From the NCBI GenBank assembly GCA_002441465.1, contig DJWE01000011.1, positions 9,732 to 73,731 of the forward strand: a stretch of DNA of 64,000 bases, written 5' to 3'. Every line of letters begins with the position of its first letter. The first letter of the stretch is position 1. This DNA comes from Propionibacteriaceae bacterium UBA6238. GTDB taxonomy: Bacteria; Actinomycetota; Actinomycetes; Propionibacteriales; Propionibacteriaceae. The position numbers were made by a program, and so were the translations under genes. Positions 51,301-59,900 of this stretch are shown here, piece after piece. The notes beneath the pieces are model-generated. The model saw only the letters and a list, made by a program, of their open reading frames with translations. It made no database searches and was not told the origin of the DNA.

Positions 51301-53876
51301 GCGGTGAGCGTTGCGTCAATTGAACGGCCCTGCTCGAGCTTCCGGATGAGGGCGGATTCGGCGGCGGGATCAGGGCTGAGGTCGTCGTCCCATATGTCCC
51401 GGAGCTGGTCGTGGACTGCAGGATTCGCGGCCTTCAGCCGCTTGATCGCATCCCGGGACTCGTCGGACCTGATCCGATCTCTGTAGTGAGCACGAGCGAG
51501 TTCGACGTCGCCCGCTGCGATCCCCGCGCCACTGAACTCCTGGTGAAGTAGGAGGCGCAGAAGATCTTGGTAATGACGGAGCCCAAGACCGGAAGATAGC
51601 TTTGCGGCGTCCTGGCGACTGTCGGTGAAGAGAACGATTTTCCTGTCGCGGTCGCCAAGGTCCGATGCGAGTTCTGTGGTGAGAACCTGGTTGATCTTCT
51701 CGAAGCCCGTGCGCATCGCACGGATAGGGCTGCGCTGGCGGCCGGGATCCGTCGGTGGGAGCGGCCTCCCGTCCCGGCCGTGGGTGAGTTCCCAGTCGTC
51801 GCCACAGGCAGGGCAAGTCGTCGGGAACGGTTCCAGCGAGGTCAGCGGCCGCTGCGTTTGGTGCTTCACGGGGACTGTCGCGTGGAAGGACCATCCCGTG
51901 TGCGGCTCGTGGTTGCCGACGTTTCGGATCTCACCCCTGATCGGGTCGAGAATGCTTCGCCGGAATACATACGTGATCTTGTCGCTGTCGCGCTTCCATT
52001 CGGTCTTGTCCACCGCGTCCAGGGCCTGCGCGGGGTTTGGCCAGTACACGAGGTAATTGGCGGCGGTGCGCCTGAGGCTGACCTGATCCGGGAGCTTCGC
52101 GAGTTCTGGGACGTCGGCCAGAAGGAGCGTCTCGACAAGCGGCTTGGCTGTTGCCCCCTCTGGCGTGAATCCACCAAGCAGGACATCGCCGCAGTTCTGG
52201 CAGTACAGCAGCTCCAGAACGCGAGCGCCGCAGCCAGGTTCGGCGCACCTGGACGTCGGCTCGCTGTAGAGCTTCCCGATGCGGCGAGGGGAATCTCCGT
52301 CGGGATCCGCGGCGGGGCAGTCCGGGTTAGTGCAGGCCCAGACCCCGGGAATGTTCCTGAAGAAATAGTGGACGCGCAGCTTCGGGTCGCTGGGGTCCGG
52401 CGCGGCTGACAGGGCCGAGACGAGTCGCGTGAGCGTGTCGTCTCGGCCCTGTGGTGAGGCAGTCGGGAACACGTGCTCCGCAAGCTCGTCGAGTCGCCTT
52501 GCCTTGAGTTCCTGTCTGCCCGAGGGCCTCTCGACGAAGGCATCGCGCAGGGTGTCCAGCAACCCGAGATCGCGAGCGGTTCTGGCGACATCGGCCAATT
52601 CGGTTGCGTCGCGAAGCGCGTCGACGTCGGCGGAGGTACCCAGACGAACAGCCTTCGGCAGGGCGAGTTCGCCGGGCACGAACGTGAAGCTAGACGCATC
52701 GACGCCGAAAAATTGCCCGAGGTACTCCTGATCTCGTTCGTGGTCGATCGACGCCGACGCGGCGAGCACTCGAAGCTGATTCGGGTGCTCATCTAGCCCG
52801 AGTCTGCGTTTCAGATTGCGAAGCAGGTAGGCGACCTCGCTGCCAGCAGTGCCGCGATACATGTGGAGCTCGTCAACGACGAGCGTGAACCGGTGAGTGG
52901 GGTCGCTTCCCAGCCAGGCACGTGTGGAGTCGAAGAAGTGCGAATCCCGGTCACGGAGCAGCATCACATTCAGCATGGAGTAGTTCGTAACCAGGATGTC
53001 TGGCGGCGCATCGATCATGTCCCACCGGGACCTCATCTCGCCCCCGTCGAGGCGTGGTACGAAGAACTGGGCGCTCGGGTCGCCAGATTCCAGCGCAACT
53101 TCAGCGGCCCTTCGCCCGCGGGCCTCGGTAGCCTGAAGCTCCTGCTGCAGCCGCTCCCTCGCTTGCTTGGTATCCCGGTTTCCCGTGACGGGGGTCGCGC
53201 CGGTGTACCGACCGAAGTAGAAGCGGTGTCCCATTCGGTTCTGTCTGAGCCAGTTCCTGGCGTCATCGCTGTCCAGCGCCCGGCGCATGCGCATCAGCTG
53301 GTCATCTACGAGCGCGTTCATCGGGTAGAGCACGAGTGCGCGCACTGCCGTTTGGTGGCCGGTCTCGCCGTCCCGCTGTGACCTGAAGTCGGACCCATGC
53401 CTCCACCATGCGTGGACCGGTGCCGGGTTGCCTCCCCAGGCCCTCGATTCTTCGAGGAGCAAGCCGAGAATGGGGAGCAGGAAGGACTCAGTCTTGCCCG
53501 AGCCTGTGCCTGCGGTCACGACCATGTTCCGGTCTGGAGTCATGCCGGCCTGGAGGGCCTGCTCCTGGTGCAAGTACAGGTTGAACTCGGGTGACAGCAG
53601 GCCGCAGGCGGCGAACTCGGCGAGTTCGGAAGGCGCACGGGCGAACTCGACTGACTCGGCCAAGCTCCGCGGCGTAGCCACATACTCTGGGCGCAGCTCA
53701 AGCAGGGGTTCGCGGTAGGCGCCGTTGTCGCGATCGAACAGCTCTCGGCGTTCCCGCGCGAGGCGCTCGTCGGCGAGTCCGAACGGTGTGTCGTAGTACT
53801 TGAAGTAGGCCTCGCGGAGGCGCCCGAACGTGCCCATCACGTCGAGGCGGCGGTCCTGTGTTGGCTGGATAGGCAT
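48384..53876 (-). CDS. 1830-residue DEAD/DEAH helicase with zinc clusters and DUF1998-like end
   Basis: The protein has Walker A TAGTGSGKTES (about 121-131), a DELH box (about 330-338, VVDELHMYRG), LRVLAASASID as motif III, and motifs V-VI (TTMEAGVDIGS, then QQRVGRAGRRG) near 1140-1175. Cysteine clusters occur at about 514-570 (CTNPDCP, CAEPGCG, CQNCG), 694 (CPACG), 1040-1060 (CANC, CGLCTYC) and 1420-1442 (CRAC, CPRCG). The C-terminal CNSSCYRCLRDYG (about 1690-1702) is the cysteine motif of DUF1998/MZB-type helicases (COG1205-like). Size and layout resemble DruE of Druantia and, less so, DrmA of DISARM. The operon partners do not match those systems in any way I can prove. Confidence 0.85.
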   Translation of the reverse strand: MPIQPTQDRRLDVMGTFGRLREAYFKYYDTPFGLADERLARERRELFDRDNGAYREPLLELRPEYVATPRSLAESVEFARAPSELAEFAACGLLSPEFNLYLHQEQALQAGMTPDRNMVVTAGTGSGKTESFLLPILGLLLEESRAWGGNPAPVHAWWRHGSDFRSQRDGETGHQTAVRALVLYPMNALVDDQLMRMRRALDSDDARNWLRQNRMGHRFYFGRYTGATPVTGNRDTKQARERLQQELQATEARGRRAAEVALESGDPSAQFFVPRLDGGEMRSRWDMIDAPPDILVTNYSMLNVMLLRDRDSHFFDSTRAWLGSDPTHRFTLVVDELHMYRGTAGSEVAYLLRNLKRRLGLDEHPNQLRVLAASASIDHERDQEYLGQFFGVDASSFTFVPGELALPKAVRLGTSADVDALRDATELADVARTARDLGLLDTLRDAFVERPSGRQELKARRLDELAEHVFPTASPQGRDDTLTRLVSALSAAPDPSDPKLRVHYFFRNIPGVWACTNPDCPAADPDGDSPRRIGKLYSEPTSRCAEPGCGARVLELLYCQNCGDVLLGGFTPEGATAKPLVETLLLADVPELAKLPDQVSLRRTAANYLVYWPNPAQALDAVDKTEWKRDSDKITYVFRRSILDPIRGEIRNVGNHEPHTGWSFHATVPVKHQTQRPLTSLEPFPTTCPACGDDWELTHGRDGRPLPPTDPGRQRSPIRAMRTGFEKINQVLTTELASDLGDRDRKIVLFTDSRQDAAKLSSGLGLRHYQDLLRLLLHQEFSGAGIAAGDVELARAHYRDRIRSDESRDAIKRLKAANPAVHDQLRDIWDDDLSPDPAAESALIRKLEQGRSIDATLTAISDALLALGINPGGPKASLQSTAGTAPRGWTTLYDWKESPPTPEPHLSPEQVALRSEIIESLREEVLDGLFSGAGRDFESLGLGWIALSTDTEPSDIATTADLAYARSSLRILADKRRFKGMRNPSTSPPAKLKNFWIAIHKNGGPSLDELASIFKRACGDAVLDFLIDPAGAVIRPGSGQGWTCANCHRVHLSRGCGLCTYCYRPLPEEPTPVAKAKDDYYAWKAVSGDGRFRLNCAELTGQTDRIDAQRRQARFQGVFLSAGDEREIPAADGIDLLSVTTTMEAGVDIGSLSAVVLGNMPPTRFNYQQRVGRAGRRGTPVAVALTICRGRSHDEYYFDQPTRITNDPTPKPYLAMGREEILARTLRSEVLRLAMPEIAQALGDDDDFDLTTNVHGAFGPVSEWPNVKPRLEHWLRLNPRAVKAAATALTANTPLASQAHALAETCIRNLPADIDRAIGSANGGHAELSQRLAERGILPMFGFPTGVRYLYLTRPAKSYPWPPKNVIDRDLAVAVSAFSPMSELVRDGSVYTSIGVAAFEPIGPAPKKVADPLGTETQIWLCRACSFLSEDDLGDAQICPRCGSGPDGFAKTPVREPLGFRASFPRDFDGNFSWAPRAMAARAQADMTQLSRLPLVAAVAHSGPARRFVINDNGSKLFGFRSATTSDRWGGYLAVDAIGQGLGLREGEPYGNEFRTALGSVQPTDFLFLGAKRGTISDQGLRLNLAAMTQSGGAVDVVAGRRAAWYSLAFLLRKVAASKLDIEPLELNAGIFSGAADDDVTDPVVHAFIADTLENGAGFSTYLGSPNVLPELLDEIESYLVHLSDDEHASTCNSSCYRCLRDYGNMSHHALLDWRLAGDLLSVLRTGHLDVDTARLNAALANWAAGYQAEPIQGVSGAVRFEDLSGDYILIVRHALEACESDLMPVRLADIQAEAEDACPDFRAVLFADDITLDKDPGRIFALGDQIQEP

Positions 53877-53893
53877 GGTGGCTTCCGGTTCGT

Positions 53894-54814
53894 TCAGTCG
53901 GCGGGAATTACGGTCTGGCGGACGGATTTCGCCACACGGTCCGCGAGGGCGCTCGGGACATTCTGGTACTTCACGGTCTTCGCGGTCGAGAAGAATGTGG
54001 GAGGTTCTCCGCTGCAGAGGACAAGCGCGCGGGTCTGGAGGGGGGGAAGAGGCGCACCCTGGTCGACAAACAGTGTGCCGAGCGCGCTGCCATTGCTGAC
54101 TCGTTCTTCGCGCCAGCGCATCACGCTGGTACCACGCTCGGCCATCTCGAGCAGGATGCCTGTCGAATGATCAGTGTGGTACCAGTCGCCATCCTGTTGG
54201 TAGAAGTAGTCCGGTCGGCCGTTGATCGTGAACCTGCACAAGCCGTTGCCGTCGGGGCGCCCCTCGACGAACGTCCCGTACTCGGTGCCGTCAGCAAGCC
54301 GTTCTGCGGGATTGTCCCTGGTCGGAGCAAAGGTCTTGTTGCCGAGCCTGATCTGTGGGAGCCGGGCAGCGATGTGATAGGCGGCTTGGCCAACGTAGCA
54401 CACGCCTTGGCGTGCGAGCCCTGCCGAGAGACTCTGGATCGACTCAGTCCGGATGAACACCGATGGTGGCGGAGGAATTGAGTCGTCTGAGCTGAACGGT
54501 CGGTCGATAGAAAAGGCGTCGAACGACTCGCCTAGCTCGCGCAACAGTCCTGAGCGCCTGCTACCCGCCAAGACGACCGTGCCCCCACACTCTGGGAGAA
54601 GAACGGCAGTTGCGGGCGCGATCGCCCATCGCCCGCTCGCCCAGTCGATCTCGGCATGGCCGAGCGCCGAGATGTCACGGAGCCAGCGTCCGGCGAGATG
54701 CCGGAAGCCGGTGTAGTTGTGGCTGCGAGCCAGCCAAGAGACCCTATCGCGCAGCGATGCGATGTCACCGCTGCCCGTCTCGCTCATCCAGGTCAGGAGT
54801 ACTTCAGTGTCCAC
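53894..54814 (-). CDS. uncharacterised protein, second gene of the helicase operon
   Basis: A 306-residue protein that I do not recognise. It starts with a short helical segment containing RDRVSWLARSHNY and WLRDISALGHAEIDWASGRW, which looks like a winged-helix domain, followed by a mixed alpha/beta region with three or four beta-rich blocks (GRPDYFYQQDGDWY). No catalytic motif is apparent. The GTG start overlaps the end of the 694-residue gene by 11 bp and the stop is 17 bp from the helicase start. It may be a DNA-binding or adaptor subunit for the helicase. Confidence 0.65.
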   Translation of the reverse strand: MDTEVLLTWMSETGSGDIASLRDRVSWLARSHNYTGFRHLAGRWLRDISALGHAEIDWASGRWAIAPATAVLLPECGGTVVLAGSRRSGLLRELGESFDAFSIDRPFSSDDSIPPPPSVFIRTESIQSLSAGLARQGVCYVGQAAYHIAARLPQIRLGNKTFAPTRDNPAERLADGTEYGTFVEGRPDGNGLCRFTINGRPDYFYQQDGDWYHTDHSTGILLEMAERGTSVMRWREERVSNGSALGTLFVDQGAPLPPLQTRALVLCSGEPPTFFSTAKTVKYQNVPSALADRVAKSVRQTVIPAD

Positions 54815-56888
54815 GCGCCCGCTCCCACGCGTCTACGTAACGTTGCCAAAGCTCCGGCTGATCCTGCACGCTCCGCGGGGCCGCCCGCCAGAAGGCGAGA
54901 TCATCTGGTGTGAGCTGACCAAACTCAGGCTCGCTCGCCTTCAGCGGTACTACGTCCCACCGAGTCTGAAACTTCTGCACAAGCCATGCTCCGGCCCCCC
55001 TGTGGACTTCGAAGCATGTGGATGCGTTGTCGCCGAGAAATGCCGGCGCTTTCGGCGGAGTAATCGCCTGAGCACGGCCCGCGTGGGAGATCAACCATGT
55101 CATCTTCGCGGTTCGCCAAGCCAGGATCACATCTGGGGTCGGGGCCGAACCCGTGGCGGCGCCGCAGATTGAGCCTGAAGAAGTCGGCCCGAGTTCGCCG
55201 TCGGCCCAGCCTAAGCTCCCGACACCGGTGGGCGTGGCGTCGGCGCCGACGCCCTCAACGACATGAAACTCAAGTGAGTCTCCTTCGTCGGTCTCTACCT
55301 TGTGGGCTCCGATGTCGTGTGACACGACATTCAGCGGGATCGAGAACATAGACACCTGGAACGGCTGGTATTGCCCGTCGACTGCGACCAGAACCGGGCG
55401 CGCCGTTTCGCTGGACGGGAGCTCCAGGTCCGGTTCGCCACCGGCGAGGTAGGTGTTCTTGCTCACCTCGCCGAGCAGCGGAAGGCCGCCCACGAGACGA
55501 GCCTGCAGAGCGTCTCCGAACTGGAGAGTCCCTGCTGACTTCAACTGCAGGAGACTAAGCGCATCGTTATGCCTCGTCCGGTCGGAGAACGAAACCCTGT
55601 CGAACAAGACGTAGCCTCGGAGGAATTGGTGAGAGGCAGATTCGTTGATCTTCCGGAAATCGCGATCCGCCGCGAGATCAAGAGCCGCCTTGACGTCATC
55701 CTCGAGCCCCTTCCGTGCTGCGAAGATGTACTCCTCGTATGGGCGGAGTACGTCCACGGAGATCCAGCCGCCGGCGTTGGGATCGGCGATGAACACCAGA
55801 AGGTCGGAGGGGCGGAACTCAGCGAGGCTCGTGGCGCCCTTCGCAGAGAAGCCGGTCGTGAGCAACCCGGGGGTTATCGCTGGCAGGCCGGTCAGTTTGT
55901 AGTACTTGTCGCCGACGGTATGGGTGATGGCGGCTGTGAACTCGTGGCCGTCAGCAGCTCCTTTGAGGACGTCGTTCGGCGCATCAGCCACAGCAGGGAT
56001 GGACCACCATGACAATCGGCGGGTGGGCTGAACCGTCAATCTGATGTCTAGCCGTCGGAGGCCCTCGGGTGTGACGACCTTGCCGTCCCAAGAGGTTGCC
56101 AGATCATGCACCAGCGGTTTGATCAGGTCTCGCAAGTCCGGATCGGCCACTGCGCGCAGGAACGTCTGGCTAAAGCCTTGAGATCGGCCCGTGACCCACA
56201 GTTGCAGTCGAGTCAACAGCGACTCAGGGCCGGGAACACCCGCCTGCTTCAGGTTCAGCCGACCGAACAACCGCGAGAGTGCGGCGCGGTCGCTCCTGCG
56301 TAGGAGTGTCTGGGATAGCGGATATCCGATCCGGGTCCAGTGCCCTGGGTTGTCGGGAATGGTCGAGATGCCCAGCTCCCCGTTCCGCTCGGCGAGCCAC
56401 GCACTAATACGTTTCCACATGTCGACAACAGGAGCGAAGGCAAGTCCGCTGAGGCTGGTGTGAACCGATTCCCGGACGGAGGCGGGTTCCTCCGGCGTCA
56501 GTGCTTCCGCGAGGGGGAGATAGTAGTTGGTCTTGGCAATGTTGGTGCGAGCGCGCATCTCCGAGGCAGCAAGCACCGTGATGGCCAACACGGGCAGGGT
56601 TGGCGGAGGAGCTAGATGGTCGCCGCGCTCCCATCGGCGTTGTGCTGCCGCAACGCTCATGAACATCTCGTTGCCAGCAGCGATATCTACTAGCTCGCGA
56701 ACAGCTGATGCGAGCGAACGCGGCCCGTCCTCTCCTTGATCGGCCAGTTCGTTGAGTTGATCACGATCGACAAACATCACAACGGGTTGCTGCCGTCGAT
56801 CGGTGAAGAACTCCCGCGCGAGACGCTCCTGCCACACCGCGTACTCACGCGGCAGCGCCAAGTCGGACAGTATCGTCACACGCGTCAA
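54804..56888 (-). CDS. uncharacterised 694-residue protein, first gene of the helicase operon
   Basis: A large soluble protein with no family I can name. The part around 160-240 (VVDMWKRISAWLAERNG, RIGYPLSQTLLRRSDRAALSRLF) recalls segments seen in multi-gene helicase defence loci, and SGLAFAPVVD precedes it. Several later blocks are beta-rich (about 330-420 and 440-560). No nuclease, methyltransferase or P-loop motif is seen. The long frame starts with TTG at 56888; GTG at 56879 gives MTILSD and is an equal candidate. It is 55 bp after the relaxase stop on the same strand, so it may be read through from the relaxase promoter. Confidence 0.65.
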   Translation of the reverse strand: MTRVTILSDLALPREYAVWQERLAREFFTDRRQQPVVMFVDRDQLNELADQGEDGPRSLASAVRELVDIAAGNEMFMSVAAAQRRWERGDHLAPPPTLPVLAITVLAASEMRARTNIAKTNYYLPLAEALTPEEPASVRESVHTSLSGLAFAPVVDMWKRISAWLAERNGELGISTIPDNPGHWTRIGYPLSQTLLRRSDRAALSRLFGRLNLKQAGVPGPESLLTRLQLWVTGRSQGFSQTFLRAVADPDLRDLIKPLVHDLATSWDGKVVTPEGLRRLDIRLTVQPTRRLSWWSIPAVADAPNDVLKGAADGHEFTAAITHTVGDKYYKLTGLPAITPGLLTTGFSAKGATSLAEFRPSDLLVFIADPNAGGWISVDVLRPYEEYIFAARKGLEDDVKAALDLAADRDFRKINESASHQFLRGYVLFDRVSFSDRTRHNDALSLLQLKSAGTLQFGDALQARLVGGLPLLGEVSKNTYLAGGEPDLELPSSETARPVLVAVDGQYQPFQVSMFSIPLNVVSHDIGAHKVETDEGDSLEFHVVEGVGADATPTGVGSLGWADGELGPTSSGSICGAATGSAPTPDVILAWRTAKMTWLISHAGRAQAITPPKAPAFLGDNASTCFEVHRGAGAWLVQKFQTRWDVVPLKASEPEFGQLTPDDLAFWRAAPRSVQDQPELWQRYVDAWERARGH

Positions 56889-56943
56889 GATAGAGCATGT
56901 GCCCCGGGCCGCACCTCTAGCGGCATCGGGTTGTTTCGGACTC

Positions 56944-59900
56944 CTAGCGCGCGGGGCCGGACGGCACTCGTGGGCTGACGGATCGGTTCCGTTCTTCGGT
57001 GCGCTGACTCACCCTGCTGAGGGTCCGAACCTGCTCGACCTCCTCGGGGGGTGCTTTGCGCTCGATCTGGGTCGCAAGCTGCTGCGCCGCGTGCCGTGGA
57101 TCCCGATTCCATTGCCGGACGAGAGAGACGAGGGCGGATTGAAGGAGCGAGGCTGGCACTGCTGAGTGCTCAGCGAGCTGGAGGATTCCGGCAGACCACT
57201 TCGAGGCGGATTGAGCCGCGACGATCCGCAACGCATCCAAAGAGTCCAGGGGATCCGCACCATGATCAAGGATCCCGTCGATGAGGGTGTCAGCTAGTGG
57301 CTGTGCGGCTGTGATCAACGACGCGAGTTCACCAGGCGCTCCAGTCGCGATCATGTCAGCGGGGTCAGCTCCGTCTGGCAGACGAGCGTGGAGCGGATCG
57401 ACCCCGTACGGAGTGAGGATCCAGAAGTCACGCTCAGCGGCGGCTCGTCCAGCGGCGTCGGCGTCGGTGGCGATGACCGGTGTGCGCCCAAGCGTGTAGA
57501 GCTGCCTGGCCTGTTCTTGGGTGAGGCTGGTGCCGAGGGGGGCGAGGCCGATGGCTGTGCCTTCGGTGGCGAGGGCGACCGCGATGGCGTCCATGGGGCC
57601 TTCGACGAGGACGGGAGTCGCGTCGCTGGCAGGGTCACCGGCTGCGAACAGTTGGGCGCCTTTGTGGTACAGCGGGGTGTCGGGGGTGTTGAGGTACTTC
57701 GGGCCGTGGTGTTCGTCGTTGGTGTAGGTGGGGTTGCGGCGCCCGACGAAGCCGAGGATCTGGCCTTCGTGGGCGACGGGGAAGACGACGCGGTCGCGGA
57801 AGCGGTCGATGAGGCGTCCGCTGCTGGCAGTGGCAGCGACGCCGACGGCGAGCATCTCCTCATCAGTGACACCTTGGCGGCGCAGGTGGGTGACGAGTCC
57901 CGTCCAGCCGGCAGGTGCGTAGCCTGGTCGGAAGCTGCTGCCCGCGAGGTCCTGGTGGAAGCGTTCGATGAGGTAGGGGCGGGCCCAGCTGTCGGTGAAG
58001 CACTGCTCGTAGTAGCGGGTGGCGAGCTCGTTGATGTGCGCGAGGCGTTCGGGGGTGGCGGGGCAGTCGTGCCAGGCGTTGGCGCGGTCTTGCATGCGTC
58101 GGATGTCGGCATCAGTGGGTTCGGGAACCCCGAGGTGATCCCGGATCATCGCCTCGATCGCGAGCGCCGCTTCGGCCGTCAGCTCGACGTCCTCGAAGTC
58201 CTCTGTGGAGGGCTCAGGCTCCTCGACCGGGTGCGGATGCTCGGCGGCGACGAGCGTGAGGTGGTGGTCGGTGGGGATGTAGCCGTCCCACAGATCCGCG
58301 GGCGGTTCGTCCGTGTCCATCGCCTCGGTGGGTGCGATGGGGTCGGTGAGCAGGGAGAGTCGCCAGACCCAGGCTTGGCAGCGGTCGAGGTGGCCGTCGG
58401 GGCTGAGCTTCGCGGCGTCCTTCAGGAGGGCGTCGAGTGCCCAACCTCGTTGCAGGCCGCGTTCGATCGTGGCGACGAGGGACGGCCACCACGGGCTCGC
58501 CTGGAATTCCTTGGCGTGCTCGATCCCGAGAGCGGTGGTGAAGTGGTCGAGCCATCGGGTCGCGAGGTGGAACTGGCTGTCGTCCTCAGCGACGGCTGGG
58601 GAGACGTGGCGGGAGATGCGCCACCACAGGGCGGCCGCTGCATGGTCGTCGGGTAGCGGTCCGTCCGCGGCTGTGTGGTCGAGTAGTTGTCGTGCCTGGA
58701 TGCCGCTGGCGGACAGCAGGGACAGGCGCCGCGCGAGGGTGGGCGTGAAGGGGTCGGCGAGCAGGGTGGGTGCGATGTCGGTGAGGACGTGGCCCCACTC
58801 GTCGAGGGCTGCGGAGTGGCTGGTCTGGAGGCGCTTGTTGAGCTGCCGCTGCCAACGGGCTGCCGCGTCGGGGTGTTGCCGGTCACCCGTCGGACGTTGA
58901 TCGGTTGCTGGGATGCCGTGCGCGGCACGCCACACCTCGACGTCTGCGATCAGCGACTCCGGTGGCTGGCCGGCGACGCTCGCCAGCCACTTCGGCGGTG
59001 TGGTGGACGTTCGGGTTTGCTGGCTGACGGCGTCCGCGAGTTCGTTGATGCGGCTGGTTCGCGAAGCCAAGTAGGCGCCCCATTCGGGATGGTGTTCGAG
59101 TTGCTTGGGTACTGCGGGGAGCCAGGGCAGCGGGCCTCGGCGTCCGCGCCATTCGGTGTCGGTGACGCGCCAGGCGAGGACGGACGCCGGGTTGTAGGCG
59201 GTCTTGATCGGCTGGGCGAAGGCACGGGTGAGGGCGTGGACGGGGTCGCGGCCGTCCGCTTGCACCATGAGTAGTTCGGAGCGCAGCGCCGGCCATCCGG
59301 CGGCGTCGGTGAGGCCGGGGATCGTGGCTTCAACCCGGCGTTCGAGCGCTCGGATGCCGAGGTCACCGGCGACATGGGTGGCGGCGAACGTGACGGCGTC
59401 GCTGTAGCGGTCGACGGCGTCCTTCAACTGAGTTCGGGGATTGCCGGCTTCCCATAGCTGGGTGGTGGCCGACATGAGCGCTTCGTCGCGTCCGAGGATG
59501 CGTTCGAGCAGGTCGGTGGGGGTGAGCGGGTTGATCACCTCGGGGTCGATGGCGTTGTGCGGGTCGCCGTCGCCGACCGTGACGAGGTAGGAGTGGTTCG
59601 CGATCCGGCCGCGGGTGAGCATTGTGTAGGCCTGCTGACGGGATTCGCTGCCAGCCAAGAGGCCGTGCATGGTGTCGGCGGTAATTCCCTGGGCGGCGTG
59701 CGTGGTGGAGGCGTAGCCGAGTTCGACCGACTCGGCGACGTAGTCGGTGGGCAGTGTGATGTGCCGCCGCGAGCCGAGGTGGCGGGCGTGGATGCCGCGC
59801 TTGGGGTCGATGCCGAGGACGGTCCAGCGGTCGCCGTTCTTCACCCAGTCGGTGGCCGAGGTCCGTAGCTTGCGGTTGTTGGCGCGGGTGATGATCACGT

